Positions 7,879 through 17,152 of a stretch of 64,000 nucleotides of DNA are shown one piece after another. The notes below the pieces were generated by a model. That model saw only the letters and a program-made list of their open reading frames with translations. It was not told the DNA's origin and did not search any database. Every line of letters starts with the position of its first letter. Position 1 is the first letter of the stretch. Source of the stretch: VXMF01 sp965206775 (GTDB lineage: Bacteria; Acidobacteriota; Terriglobia; Bryobacterales; UBA6623); NCBI GenBank assembly GCA_965206775.1, contig CBDBKU010000003.1, forward strand, positions 3,038,001 through 3,102,000, given 5' to 3'. Position numbers and translations under genes: made by a program.

Positions 7879-10800
7879 CTACCAGGTGTCGACGTACGGT
7901 CGCTTCTTCCCTGCCCTGGTCGGCGCAGGCGGCACGGAATCAAGCGAACGGACAATGCAGCGCCGCGAGTCTGCCGGATCGATGACGTCGTCGAAGGCAA
8001 ACGCGACTCCGGCGTTCAGCGCCCTGCCCCGCTCGTAAGCCGCGGCGACAAGCTCGTTGTAGCGAGCGGTGCGAGCAGCCGGATCGCTGATCCCCGCCAG
8101 CTCGTTCCGGAAACCGAGCTTCATCTGGCCCTCGAGTCCCATGCCCCCGTGCTCGGCGGTGGGCCAGGCGACTGTCAGGATCGGCCGTTTCGTGTGGCCC
8201 CCCGCCATCGCCTGCGCCCCGAGCCCGTACGCCTTGCGCAGGATGATCGTGACGAGCGGGACGGATAGGTTGGCTCCCGTCACGAAGAGCCGGCTGCAAT
8301 GCCGGACCAGCGCGGTCCGTTCGATCTCCGGCCCGACCATCATGCCGGGCGTGTCACAGAGCACGATGACTGGGATGTCGAAGCAGTCGCAGAGCTGCAT
8401 GAACCGCGCCCCCTTGTCGGAACCGTCGCTGTCGATCGCTCCGGAGAGAAACTGCGGGTTGTTCGCGACAATGCCGACCGAACGGCCCTCGATCCGAACC
8501 AGCGCCGTAACCATGCCTAGCCCGAAAGACGGCCGCAGTTCGAGGACGCTCCCGCTATCGGCCAAGGTGTCGATCAATGCCCGGATGTCGTACACGCGCA
8601 AGCGATTCTCGGGAACGGCCCGGCGCAGGAGGCGCTGGTCGGCGCACTCCCACGAGGACAAGGGGCCTTGAAAGTACGACAGGTACTTCTTTGCAACTCC
8701 GACCGCCTCGGCCTCGTCCTTGACGGCCAGATCGACCACACCGTTGGGCACTTGGATTTCCATGGGCCCGACTTCCTCGGGCCGGAACACACCCAGTCCC
8801 CCGCCCTCGATCAGGGCGGGCCCGCCCATGCCAATGCTCGAGTTCTCGGTGGCGATGATCACGTCGCAACACCCGAGCAACGAGGCGTTGCCGGCGAAGC
8901 AGTACCGCGAGGTGATGCCGACAAGGGGGACCAGCCCGCTCAGGCTGCCCATCGTGGCGAAGCTGGGAGTGTCAAGAGGCCGGTACATGTCATCGGATCG
9001 GCCCTGGCCCGCACCGGTCGTGGCGGCTCCGCCCTTGCGCTTGCCGCCCGTGCCCGCCCGACCGCCACCGCCCTCCGCGAACAAGACAACCGGCCTTCTC
9101 CACTTCGTCGCCAATTCCAGCATCCGGTCGGTCTTGACGTGATTCAGGACCCCCTGCGTGCCGGCGAGAACGGTGTAGTCGTAGGCCATCACGACGCAGC
9201 GCGAGGGCTCGCCGGGAAAATCGGCGCCGTTGATGCTGCCGACGCCCGTGATCATTCCGTCGGTCGGGAACCTCCGAATGACCTCCTCGCGCGGCAGCCC
9301 TGATCCTGGGGTCAGCGCCAGCTGGCCGTACTCGACGAAACTGCCTTCGTCGCAGAGGTCGTCCACGTTTTGCCGAGCCGTCCGCTGTCCGGTCTTGCGC
9401 CGTTTCTCGACAGCGTCCGGGCGGGCTGCGTCCAGCGTCACTTCGCGGCGGGCATGCACTTCGGCGAGGTCCGGACGGATGTGTTCAAGGTCAACGATCT
9501 CGGCGCTCTCCGCGGTTCGCTCCCCGATCTCGAGTTCTTCGATATATGCGAGAGGATGACCTTCGTATACGGTGTCGCCCGCACTCGCCGTTACCTCCCG
9601 GACAATGCCACTGACAGCCGACCGGATCTCGTGCTCCATCTTCATGGACTCCATCACCAGGACGAGATCCTTCGGGCGAACTTCGTCGCCAATATCCACG
9701 TGCACGGACACGATCGTGCCTTGCATCTCGGCGTTCAGCGCCTTCGCGCCATCGGGCCTCGAGCCATGCATCTCATCGTGGTGCCGCTCGTCATTCCGAG
9801 TCTTTCCGTAAGCCAGAACGGCCAGGGGATCGCCGGGATCGACCCTGGCGCCCGCCTGGCCCGTCGCTTGCTGTCGGGCAGAATCCTCGAAGAAACGACT
9901 GCGGGCGGGCTCGCTGACGACCAGTGCCTCCATGTTCTCGTCGACGAACCGAGTGTGGACATCCCATGCAGCCACCTGCGGGTGGCCGAGCAGGGCCTGC
10001 AGGAATCCGATATTGGTTTCGATCCCTTCCACGCGGAAATCGCGTAACGCCCGAGAGGCGCGCTGGAGCGCCCCCTCGAAGGTCCCGCCTGCTGCGTGGC
10101 AGATTACTTTCGCCAGGAGCGAATCGAAGGACGGGTTGGACCGGTAGCCCGCGTAGCCGAACGTGTCGACACGAATCCCGCGACCCGATGGCAAGTCGAA
10201 TGCCGACAGCAAGCCGGCGGAGGGCTTCGCGACTCCGTCCGGGCCCATCGTTTCCATGTTGACCCGCACTTGAATCGCCGTGCCTCGCGGTGACGGGATG
10301 TCGTCTTGCGACGCGCCAAGCTGGTCCAGCAGCTCTCCTCTCGCGAGGCGAAGCTGCAACTGCACGAGATCGATCCCGGTCACCTCCTCCGTGACAGTAT
10401 GCTCGACCTGTAGCCGGGCGTTTGCCTCGATGAAGTAGAACCGGCATCCCTCGACGAGGAACTCGAAGGTTCCCAGGTTGCGATAGCGCGAAGCTCTCGC
10501 GAGCTGGGCCGCCGCATCGGCAATCCCCTTTCGGACCGCAGGGGGAAGTTCCGGAGCTGGAGCGACCTCGACTACTTTCTGGTGACGCCTCTGAAGCGAA
10601 CAGTCCCGGTCGCCGATACAGGCCACCGAGCCGCCTGCATCCGCGGCAATCTGGACTTCGACGTGGCGGGCGCGTCGAACGAGCTGCTCGACGAAGACCT
10701 CCGGCACGCCGAAGGCGGCCCTCGCCTCGGAGCGTGCCCGTTCGTACGCTCCATTCAGTTCGCTTGGACCCTCTACAATTCGAATGCCCCGACCACCTCC

Positions 10801-11280
10801 GCCCGCAACCGCCTTCACGAGCATGGCCGAACCGGACGGCAGAGCGGCAAGAAACTGCCGTGCTTGCTCGAGCGTGACGGGTTCGGAAATACCGGTTACG
10901 ACAGGTACGCCGAGATCCTCCGCCAGCTTGCGAGCCCGTGCCTTGTCGCCGAACAGCTCGAGCGAGGCCGGCGTCGGGCCAACGAACGAGAGCCCCTCGT
11001 CCGCGCAACGACGCGCGAACGAAGCGTTCTCGCTGAGAAATCCATAGCCGGGATGAACCGCGTCGCATTCTCGATCCTTCGCCAACTCGAGGATTCGCTC
11101 GATATCCAGGTAAGCGCTCGGACCATTGCCGTTGAGAGCAGCTGACTCGTCCGTGCGACGGACGTGAAGGGATCTGGCATCGTCCTCGGAATATACGGAA
11201 ACCGTGTCGATCCCCAGATCCGAGGCCGCCGAAGCGACGCGGATGGCGACTTCGCCCCGATTCGCTACAAGCAGCTTCAT
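7879..11280 (-). CDS. Single-chain biotin-dependent acyl-CoA carboxylase (BC-BCCP-CT fusion)
   Basis: An 1133-residue enzyme combining all parts of a biotin-dependent carboxylase. Biotin carboxylase occupies about residues 1-450 (MKLLVANRGEVAIRV start; ATP-grasp glycine loop KAVAGGGGRGIRIV at 155-169; EANARLQVEHTVTE near 285-298). The biotinyl domain is about 515-585, with the biotin-accepting Lys547 in VMESMKMEH. The carboxyltransferase spans about 610-1120 in one piece. This order and size match the single-chain acyl-CoA carboxylases such as mycobacterial LCC; most bacteria split these parts into subunits. The start overlaps the upstream CoA-transferase stop by 4 nt (ATGA). The acyl-CoA substrate (acetyl, propionyl or longer) cannot be told by eye. 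Its linkage to two CoA-transferases implies catabolic use of an organic acid rather than fatty-acid synthesis. Confidence 0.9.
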   Translation of the reverse strand: MKLLVANRGEVAIRVASAASDLGIDTVSVYSEDDARSLHVRRTDESAALNGNGPSAYLDIERILELAKDRECDAVHPGYGFLSENASFARRCADEGLSFVGPTPASLELFGDKARARKLAEDLGVPVVTGISEPVTLEQARQFLAALPSGSAMLVKAVAGGGGRGIRIVEGPSELNGAYERARSEARAAFGVPEVFVEQLVRRARHVEVQIAADAGGSVACIGDRDCSLQRRHQKVVEVAPAPELPPAVRKGIADAAAQLARASRYRNLGTFEFLVEGCRFYFIEANARLQVEHTVTEEVTGIDLVQLQLRLARGELLDQLGASQDDIPSPRGTAIQVRVNMETMGPDGVAKPSAGLLSAFDLPSGRGIRVDTFGYAGYRSNPSFDSLLAKVICHAAGGTFEGALQRASRALRDFRVEGIETNIGFLQALLGHPQVAAWDVHTRFVDENMEALVVSEPARSRFFEDSARQQATGQAGARVDPGDPLAVLAYGKTRNDERHHDEMHGSRPDGAKALNAEMQGTIVSVHVDIGDEVRPKDLVLVMESMKMEHEIRSAVSGIVREVTASAGDTVYEGHPLAYIEELEIGERTAESAEIVDLEHIRPDLAEVHARREVTLDAARPDAVEKRRKTGQRTARQNVDDLCDEGSFVEYGQLALTPGSGLPREEVIRRFPTDGMITGVGSINGADFPGEPSRCVVMAYDYTVLAGTQGVLNHVKTDRMLELATKWRRPVVLFAEGGGGRAGTGGKRKGGAATTGAGQGRSDDMYRPLDTPSFATMGSLSGLVPLVGITSRYCFAGNASLLGCCDVIIATENSSIGMGGPALIEGGGLGVFRPEEVGPMEIQVPNGVVDLAVKDEAEAVGVAKKYLSYFQGPLSSWECADQRLLRRAVPENRLRVYDIRALIDTLADSGSVLELRPSFGLGMVTALVRIEGRSVGIVANNPQFLSGAIDSDGSDKGARFMQLCDCFDIPVIVLCDTPGMMVGPEIERTALVRHCSRLFVTGANLSVPLVTIILRKAYGLGAQAMAGGHTKRPILTVAWPTAEHGGMGLEGQMKLGFRNELAGISDPAARTARYNELVAAAYERGRALNAGVAFAFDDVIDPADSRRCIVRSLDSVPPAPTRAGKKRPYVDTW

Positions 11281-12518
11281 TTGCCCTTCACCTCCGGCGA
11301 CCGAGGCTTCGTGCCGATTACGCCTTCTCGCTGCAGGTCGGCGATTTCGGCATCGTCGAGACCCAGGATCCCACCTAGTACTTCACTATTGTGCTGGCCG
11401 AGGGTCGGCGCGGGCCATTCGATCTCGAGAGGCTCGCCATTCAGTCGATACGGCGCGACGGCAAGCGGCAGTTCGCCAACATGCTGACGTTCCACCAGCC
11501 TCCAGAAGTGACGGGCATTCAGATGAGGGTCGTGCCGAGACTCCCCCGAGCGATTGACGGCTCCGGCAGGCACTCCGACTGCTTGCAACTCCTCCATCGC
11601 GGCGTCGGCGCAACGATCCCCGGTCCACGCGGACACTGCATCATCGAGTTGGTCGTTGCGGGCCAGCCGGTCGTCGAGCGAGCCGAAGCTTGCAAGCGAA
11701 TCTCCGATCAGGCTGCGAATCCCCTCCCACTGCACCTCGTCCTGAACTTGGATGACGATCCACCTCCCGTCCCGGCACGGATAGGAGCCGTGAGGGGCGA
11801 AGTGCCTTGATCGGTTGCCAAGACGGGGCGGAGCCGAACCGGTCAGGGCTTGTTCGGTGATACCGTGCGCTCCCAGCGGAAACAGGCACTCGGAGTGCGA
11901 CAGATCCAAGAACTGCCCCTTGCCGGTCCGCTTGAGGTGCCGCAGCGCTACAAGCAGCGCGGCAACTCCGTTCAGTCCGGCAACAGCGTCACCGAGAGCG
12001 ATATGCACCATTGTCGGCGGCCAGTCGGGATGGCCGGACAGGTGCGGAAGGCCCGCCGCCTGTTCGGTCGTCGAGCCGTACGCGCGATAGCGCCGCCACG
12101 GTCCGGTACTTCCGAAACCGGGCATCGAGAGCATGACGATGTCGGCCTTGGCCTGCTTGAACACCTCGTATCCAAGATTCAGCTTCGGGAGCACGCTCCC
12201 AGCGAAGTTCTCAACGACAGCGTCGGAAATCGAGACCAGACGCAGCAGCAGGTCGTGCCCCCTCTCGCAGCTTAGGTCAAGCGTCACGTCCAGCTTGTTG
12301 CGATTCATGCAGTTGAACGGGGGATTCTTCTCGGCCCCGTTGTCGTCGATCCAGCTCTGGCTGGCCTCCCAACCGCGAAACCAATCGAACCGGATGCAGG
12401 ACTCGACCTTGATGACTTCCGCGCCCATGTCGGCCAGATGGCGGGTTGCGAGGGGACCGGCCCAGCCCATGGAAAGGTCAACGATGCGGCAGCCGCTTAG
12501 GAAGCCGGCCCTTTTCAT
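11277..12518 (-). CDS. CaiB/BaiF class III CoA-transferase, catalytic-type subunit
   Basis: A 413-residue class III (formyl-CoA transferase-like) CoA-transferase, cytoplasmic, moving CoA between carboxylic acids. The N-terminal motif GCRIVDLSMGWAGPLATRHLADMGAEVIKVE is the family's CoA-binding region. The catalytic Asp is present as D177 in the segment HIALGDAVAG. It overlaps by 4 nt with both the upstream sister gene and the downstream carboxylase, indicating tight coupling of all three. Its sister lacks the catalytic Asp, so a heteromeric enzyme comparable in layout to BbsEF or SmtAB is plausible; substrate unknown. Confidence 0.9.
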   Translation of the reverse strand: MKRAGFLSGCRIVDLSMGWAGPLATRHLADMGAEVIKVESCIRFDWFRGWEASQSWIDDNGAEKNPPFNCMNRNKLDVTLDLSCERGHDLLLRLVSISDAVVENFAGSVLPKLNLGYEVFKQAKADIVMLSMPGFGSTGPWRRYRAYGSTTEQAAGLPHLSGHPDWPPTMVHIALGDAVAGLNGVAALLVALRHLKRTGKGQFLDLSHSECLFPLGAHGITEQALTGSAPPRLGNRSRHFAPHGSYPCRDGRWIVIQVQDEVQWEGIRSLIGDSLASFGSLDDRLARNDQLDDAVSAWTGDRCADAAMEELQAVGVPAGAVNRSGESRHDPHLNARHFWRLVERQHVGELPLAVAPYRLNGEPLEIEWPAPTLGQHNSEVLGGILGLDDAEIADLQREGVIGTKPRSPEVKGK

Positions 12519-13675
12519 CGGGAGACTCCCGCCGCCGAGAATGCCGAATCCGTATCCGCCCCCAGTCGAGACACAGTACCGCCCGCAATTGCCGGTGCAC
12601 CGTATAGACGGAACGGAGTTACCGGTAGCGGGAAAGCACCCAGATCCGGATGGGTAACGTCGGCGAACGCTCCTCTCGCGACGTACTGATCGACTTCGAA
12701 CAGCTGCTCCATCGTCGGGACGAGACTGAGGGGAATCCTTGCTTCCTGCCCCCTCCGCACGAGATCCGCGGCGGACCGGTCTTCCACTGCCGAGGCGATT
12801 AGCCGGTCAAGCTGTTCTGCATCCTTGAACCGGGCTTCGCTTGCCCAGTATTTTTCGATCTCGGTCAACTGTTCGAGTCCAAGCAGGCGGCAGAGGCTGC
12901 CCCACTGGCTGGGAGTCAAGACCGTGACTCCGAGCCAGCCATCACGACACGGGTAGATGCCTAGCGGATAGGTTGTCCGGAAACGGTTGACTCCGGTCCG
13001 AGTCCGAGTCGGCAGGCTGCAATGGACCCGCACGGCCTCGATTTCGGTGAAGCAGACGCTCGCCTCGTAGATGGAGACGTCAAGATGTCCGGCGCCGGCT
13101 GCATTCCCCAGTTCGCGAGCCAGAACCTGCCCAGTCGCGCCGACAAAGGCTGTCAGCCCGCCGACAATCTGGGCATGGTAACCGCCCGGAATCAAAGGAG
13201 CTTCCCCCGCGTTGCCGAGCCAGTCGATCTGGCTGGTCAGAGCGAGGCAGACTCCGTCGGAACCCGCGAAGTCCCTGTACGGACCGTCCTGGCCGAACCA
13301 AGTGATGGAGAGCAGCACTCCATCGGGAGCCACCGCAGAGAGCGCCTCGAGGTCAAGCGGCCGGTCGTCGCCGACTCGGTCGTCGATAACCAAGGAAGCG
13401 CCTCGGGCCAGCTTCATCATCTGCGAGCGGTCTTCGCAAACTACGCTGCGCTTGTTCGTGCTGAGGTAAGCGTGCATCCCGCTCGCCTCGGGAGCGTCGA
13501 CTCCGGGAGCGAACGGAGGAACGCGGCGCGTCGCAAACCCCTCTCGGGGTTCGACGAGCAGCACGTCGGCCCCGTGATCGGCGAAGAGCTTGCCGCAGTA
13601 CCCTGCTGCAATGCTTCCGCAGATGTCGAGCACTCTGATGCCCTCGAGTGCTCCGGTGTAGGTCGTCGGCTGCAA
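12515..13675 (-). CDS. CaiB/BaiF CoA-transferase homologue lacking the catalytic Asp
   Basis: A 386-residue CaiB/BaiF family protein with the standard N-terminus (ALEGIRVLDICGSIAAGYCGKLFADHGADVLLVEP). In the segment where the family carries the catalytic Asp (pattern G-S-V-V-D-x-x-x-G), this protein reads G165-Y-H-A-Q169-I-V-G-G: the Asp position is Gln169 by my alignment. The partner encoded next keeps its Asp. This protein therefore looks like a non-catalytic or structural subunit of a heteromer. First gene of the minus-strand operon; 4-nt overlap with the next gene. The alternative is a misaligned active site, which a structural model would resolve. Confidence 0.87.
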   Translation of the reverse strand: MQPTTYTGALEGIRVLDICGSIAAGYCGKLFADHGADVLLVEPREGFATRRVPPFAPGVDAPEASGMHAYLSTNKRSVVCEDRSQMMKLARGASLVIDDRVGDDRPLDLEALSAVAPDGVLLSITWFGQDGPYRDFAGSDGVCLALTSQIDWLGNAGEAPLIPGGYHAQIVGGLTAFVGATGQVLARELGNAAGAGHLDVSIYEASVCFTEIEAVRVHCSLPTRTRTGVNRFRTTYPLGIYPCRDGWLGVTVLTPSQWGSLCRLLGLEQLTEIEKYWASEARFKDAEQLDRLIASAVEDRSAADLVRRGQEARIPLSLVPTMEQLFEVDQYVARGAFADVTHPDLGAFPLPVTPFRLYGAPAIAGGTVSRLGADTDSAFSAAGVSR

Positions 13676-13815
13676 GGGAAGTAGTCTGACGATTCCTTCG
13701 GGAGGATTTCAACTATGATAAGTGCCCGCCGAGTCGGCCGCCGCCAGGCAAGCCGAAGCCTGTGCTCTCGCACGGGCCTTGCCTGTCGAACCGGGGGAGT
13801 CCAGCTTCCCGCACA
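13676..13815. promoter_or_regulatory. Divergent intergenic region between the CoA-transferase operon and the MFS gene
   Basis: These 140 nt separate two divergent transcription units and must hold promoters for both, unless the MFS start is the GTG at 13762. A short AT-richer patch (aactatgataagt, near 13710-13722) is the only promoter-like sequence I can point to. No operator repeat is evident. Confidence 0.35.
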
Positions 13816-15066
13816 ATGAGCAACGCCCCTGACACCACTCGCGAATCGTCAGGCTACAGGACCCCCTGGGGGCTGATCCTCCTTCTGCTTGCGGTTACGA
13901 CGACCAGCTATGTCGACCGCATCGCGATCTCCGTCCTCGCTCCTACGCTCAGGGACGAATTCGGGATGTCGAATAGCGAGTACGCGCTGGTCGTCAACTT
14001 CTTCATGGTCACTTACATGATCATGTACAGCGTCGGAGGCCGGCTGGCAGACCTGCTGGGATTTCGGCGGGCGCTCTCTCTGTACATCGTTTGGTGGTCG
14101 ATCTCAGGGACTCTGCATGCGCTCTCGGCAGGCTTCCGGTCGCTCGCCGCGAACCGCTTCCTACTGGCTATCGGCCAAGGAGGGGTGTGGCCTGCATCCG
14201 TGAAGGCGGTAGCCCATGATGTACGGGGACCGGTTCGATCGCTCGCTGTCGGGATCGTCAACTTCGGGAGCAGCCTAGGATCCGCCCTCTCGGTGCCGAT
14301 TGTCGGCTGGCTGGCAGTGACTTGGGGCTGGCGAACTGCGTTCGCCGTCACTGGCCTGATGGGCCTGCTGCTCGTGCCGATCTGGCTGTCCGTCACCAGC
14401 AAGGAAGCGAGGGCGCAGCCAGAGGAAGACAAAGCAAGGCAGACTCCATGGGTGAAGGTGATCCGGTACCGGCAAGCCTGGTCCGTGTTCATGGGCCGCA
14501 TGATCAGCGCCGGGGCATGGGGCTTCTACGCCTTCTGGATTCCGGAGTACCTAGCACGAGAGAGGGGCCTGAACCTCGCGGAGATCGGCCTCACCGCCTG
14601 GGTCCCGTTCGTCGCCTCGGGCCTGGGAGATTTGAGCGGCTCGGGCGCAGCGTCCTGGCTGGTGGCCCGCGGCTGGTCGATCAATCGCGCTCGAAAGACC
14701 GTCCTCTGCGTAGCCGCGGGGGCCGCGCTGGCGGGAATCGGCACCGCCTACGCGCCAGCCGTCTGGTCGGCGATGGTGTGCATTAGCGTCGGTGCGCTGG
14801 GATTCAAGATCGTGTCCGTCAACTTGCTCAACATGCCCGCTGACTTCTTCCCTCCCTCGTATGTAGGCACGGCATTCGGGTTTTCCGGAACGGGAGGAAG
14901 CGCCGGCATAGTCCTGACGAATGTCCTGATTGGATGGGTGCTGGACACCACAGGAAGCTACTGGGCGGTGCTTATGGGAGTGAGTTCGTTGACGCCCCTC
15001 GCCGTGGTGGTGACACTCCTCCTCTCCGGACGCATCGAACGCGTAAAGGGAGTTGCTGAGAGCTGA
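13816..15066 (+). CDS. MFS transporter, anion:cation symporter (hexuronate ExuT-like) family
   Basis: A 416-residue 12-helix major facilitator. The first helix carries TTTSYVDRIAISVLAPTL, typical of the ACS family that includes hexuronate and glucarate carriers. GGRLADLLGFRRALS is the family motif A loop between helices 2 and 3, and RFLLAIGQGGVWPASVKAV matches the ACS motif near helix 4. The start chosen is ATG 13816; an earlier GTG at 13762 is possible. It diverges from the CoA-transferase/carboxylase operon and could import that operon's organic acid substrate, which is inference. It ends 94 nt before a convergent gene. Confidence 0.88.
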   Translation: MSNAPDTTRESSGYRTPWGLILLLLAVTTTSYVDRIAISVLAPTLRDEFGMSNSEYALVVNFFMVTYMIMYSVGGRLADLLGFRRALSLYIVWWSISGTLHALSAGFRSLAANRFLLAIGQGGVWPASVKAVAHDVRGPVRSLAVGIVNFGSSLGSALSVPIVGWLAVTWGWRTAFAVTGLMGLLLVPIWLSVTSKEARAQPEEDKARQTPWVKVIRYRQAWSVFMGRMISAGAWGFYAFWIPEYLARERGLNLAEIGLTAWVPFVASGLGDLSGSGAASWLVARGWSINRARKTVLCVAAGAALAGIGTAYAPAVWSAMVCISVGALGFKIVSVNLLNMPADFFPPSYVGTAFGFSGTGGSAGIVLTNVLIGWVLDTTGSYWAVLMGVSSLTPLAVVVTLLLSGRIERVKGVAES

Positions 15067-15160
15067 GTGATGTCACATGCCATGCCCGCCGCCATCGTGG
15101 GCGGTCACTTGGCATACCCGTGTCAGAATTCGCTGCCAGCAACCTGGCAAGAGGGATTCA

Positions 15161-16483
15161 TTACCCCAGGATCCCGCTAGCGTGCATAGCGCCGAAATCC
15201 ACGGAGTCGAGCCAGTCACTGACTGCCGGATTCTCGCTAGCTGGGACGATGCTCGTAGCCCCTTCTTCATCCTTGGAGAAGCAGAGTAGCTGCGATGGCT
15301 TTGCAAGCCTCGCAACGAGAGGAGAATGCGTCGTCAACAGGACCTGGGCGTCGTAGACGGAAGAAAGCGACTGCAGGACTGTCTCGATGGCATAAGGGTG
15401 AATCCCATGTTCCGGTTCCTCGATCAAGTACGTGGCATGGCCATCACCTGAATATGCAATTAGCGTCAGGGCCAGGACGCGCATTGTGCCATCAGAGACC
15501 AACCAGGACGGGACGTCCAGGCCGTTTTGACCTCGGACAACCAAATACCGCCCCTGAGTTTCCGAGTGTTCTCTCGTCGTAATATCGACGATGTCGGGCA
15601 CCGCCTGGCGGATATGCTCGACCCAGTCACGATGCCGCGGTCGGTCATCCGCCTGCAAACGGTGAACGCCGTCAGCCACATCTTCCATCGTCGGCCGAAA
15701 GGACTCCAGCACACGCAGCTGGCCGTAGCGACCGGACGATGAGGGTCCCGTCGGATGGCGTCTGAACCTGTTGCGGAACCAAGTGGCCACAGGAAACTGC
15801 CGTTCGTTCGCCGGCAGGCTGCCGAAGGCCGATCGTTCAGGCCGAATCAGGAACCGATACCGACCTGCTGATGTCTCGGACTGATAGGAAACCTGTTCCA
15901 GACCTTTGCCCGCCCTCTCCACAATGTGTCGCCATGGGCGACGTTCGCCGTCCGCAGAGGTCGGCGCGACCTTCGGATCCTTCTCGGCCTCGATCAAAGG
16001 AGGTGCTTGCGAAGCGATCCCCGAATGGCCTCCAACGCGCTGGGAATCATCGAGCGAGAAAACTTCCTTGACGAACCGTGGAGAATCAGAGACGTCGATT
16101 TCGACCTCGTATCGACAGGTTGAGGCGCCATGACCGAGACTGCCTCTGGTGGCCCCAGGGATCGGAACCTCTACAGCCAGCGCAATCCGCCCCCCTTTGC
16201 GCATCCACGTCAGTCCGTGAGCGTCGCCCATTCGCGATCTCTGGACCCGGCGATCGAAGTCTCGCTTCATCGCCGACCCCAGTGCGTTTTCGAGCGTAGG
16301 GGACGCGACTATGTCACCAACCATGGCAATTGCATCGAACAGAGTCGACTTCCCGCTCCCGTTCGGACCGACCAAAACCTGGAAGCCCCCGAGCTCCACA
16401 TCGACATCACGAAGCGATCGGTACCCGCTGACCTGCAAGCGAAGTCGCGGCCCGGAACGCTCACTCGTGTTCAAGTCGCCCAT
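15161..16483 (-). CDS. RecF-like AAA ATPase (AAA_21/SMC-type)
   Basis: From ATG 16483, a 440-residue ATPase: Walker A GPNGSGKST at 39-47, a signature-like VSDGTMRVLALTLIAY segment, Walker B LIEEPEHGIHP and a switch region LLTTHSPLVARL near the C-terminus. This layout is that of stand-alone RecF/OLD-like ATPases often found in defence or accessory islands. Such genes commonly have a small DUF4276 or nuclease partner downstream; here only 94 nt separate its stop from the convergent MFS stop, so it has no partner. A longer upstream reading to 16747 is open but looks non-coding. Biological role unknown. Confidence 0.82.
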   Translation of the reverse strand: MGDLNTSERSGPRLRLQVSGYRSLRDVDVELGGFQVLVGPNGSGKSTLFDAIAMVGDIVASPTLENALGSAMKRDFDRRVQRSRMGDAHGLTWMRKGGRIALAVEVPIPGATRGSLGHGASTCRYEVEIDVSDSPRFVKEVFSLDDSQRVGGHSGIASQAPPLIEAEKDPKVAPTSADGERRPWRHIVERAGKGLEQVSYQSETSAGRYRFLIRPERSAFGSLPANERQFPVATWFRNRFRRHPTGPSSSGRYGQLRVLESFRPTMEDVADGVHRLQADDRPRHRDWVEHIRQAVPDIVDITTREHSETQGRYLVVRGQNGLDVPSWLVSDGTMRVLALTLIAYSGDGHATYLIEEPEHGIHPYAIETVLQSLSSVYDAQVLLTTHSPLVARLAKPSQLLCFSKDEEGATSIVPASENPAVSDWLDSVDFGAMHASGILG

Positions 16484-17152
16484 CTTGGTGATTCTGCCTT
16501 CCGGCGTGCTCTTCACATTTAGCCGCACTGTAGCACCCAATGCCAAGACCCGTATTGCTTGGCGAGTCCGAAGAACCCCGGGATCGCTTCGAAATTCAGC
16601 CGGACATGGAACTAGAAGCCGACTCGGCAGATCCGGTTGGCAAGGTGAATGCCAACGCGCGAGGGTTGCGGCCCGCCGGATGACCAACTCGACGGCCCAA
16701 ACGACGATACGCGCCTCTTGGGGCGAGAGCCAGCTTCGGGCTCGCAACGCTCAACTAGTCTTCCCTTCTCGGTGTGCCCCCCAGCCAATCCGTCATCGCC
16801 GCCCTGCGACGGAGCCGATCGCGCTCACGTGCTGCGTTGAGTGACTGGAGCGCGGCGAGGTTGGACTACGGAATGAGGAAGTAGCGTACTCAGTCGCCAA
16901 CCAATGACTCGGCAACCGGCTCCTCGAGCATGGCTTAACCGGACCGCCCTGTGCTGCCAATCGGACTCTCGGTGGCTGACTCGCCCACTCACTCGGTCAC
17001 GATCACCGTCAGGGGATTCAAGGGCAGCTCGGTCGGCTTCGCGTCAGAATGCCGTCTGGCCTAGGCCCGTCGAGCTGACTCAGCGGCGGGCGTGTCCACG
17101 GACAGCGTCGCTGAACCGAACGACCAATACCTTCGGCTGGCTCGGCGGCGAG
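16484..17152. other. Intergenic stretch without a supported gene
   Basis: About 670 nt lie between the ATPase start and the end of sufE, in front of the ATPase gene. Open frames exist on both strands because of the GC content, but none shows a family motif, ribosome-binding site or signal peptide. No RNA gene or repeat was noticed. Part of it must carry the ATPase promoter. Confidence 0.5.

Noticed and set aside
9791..11068. 425-residue minus-strand open frame inside the carboxylase gene
   Set aside because: Out of frame with all recognised carboxylase motifs; very Arg-rich translation.
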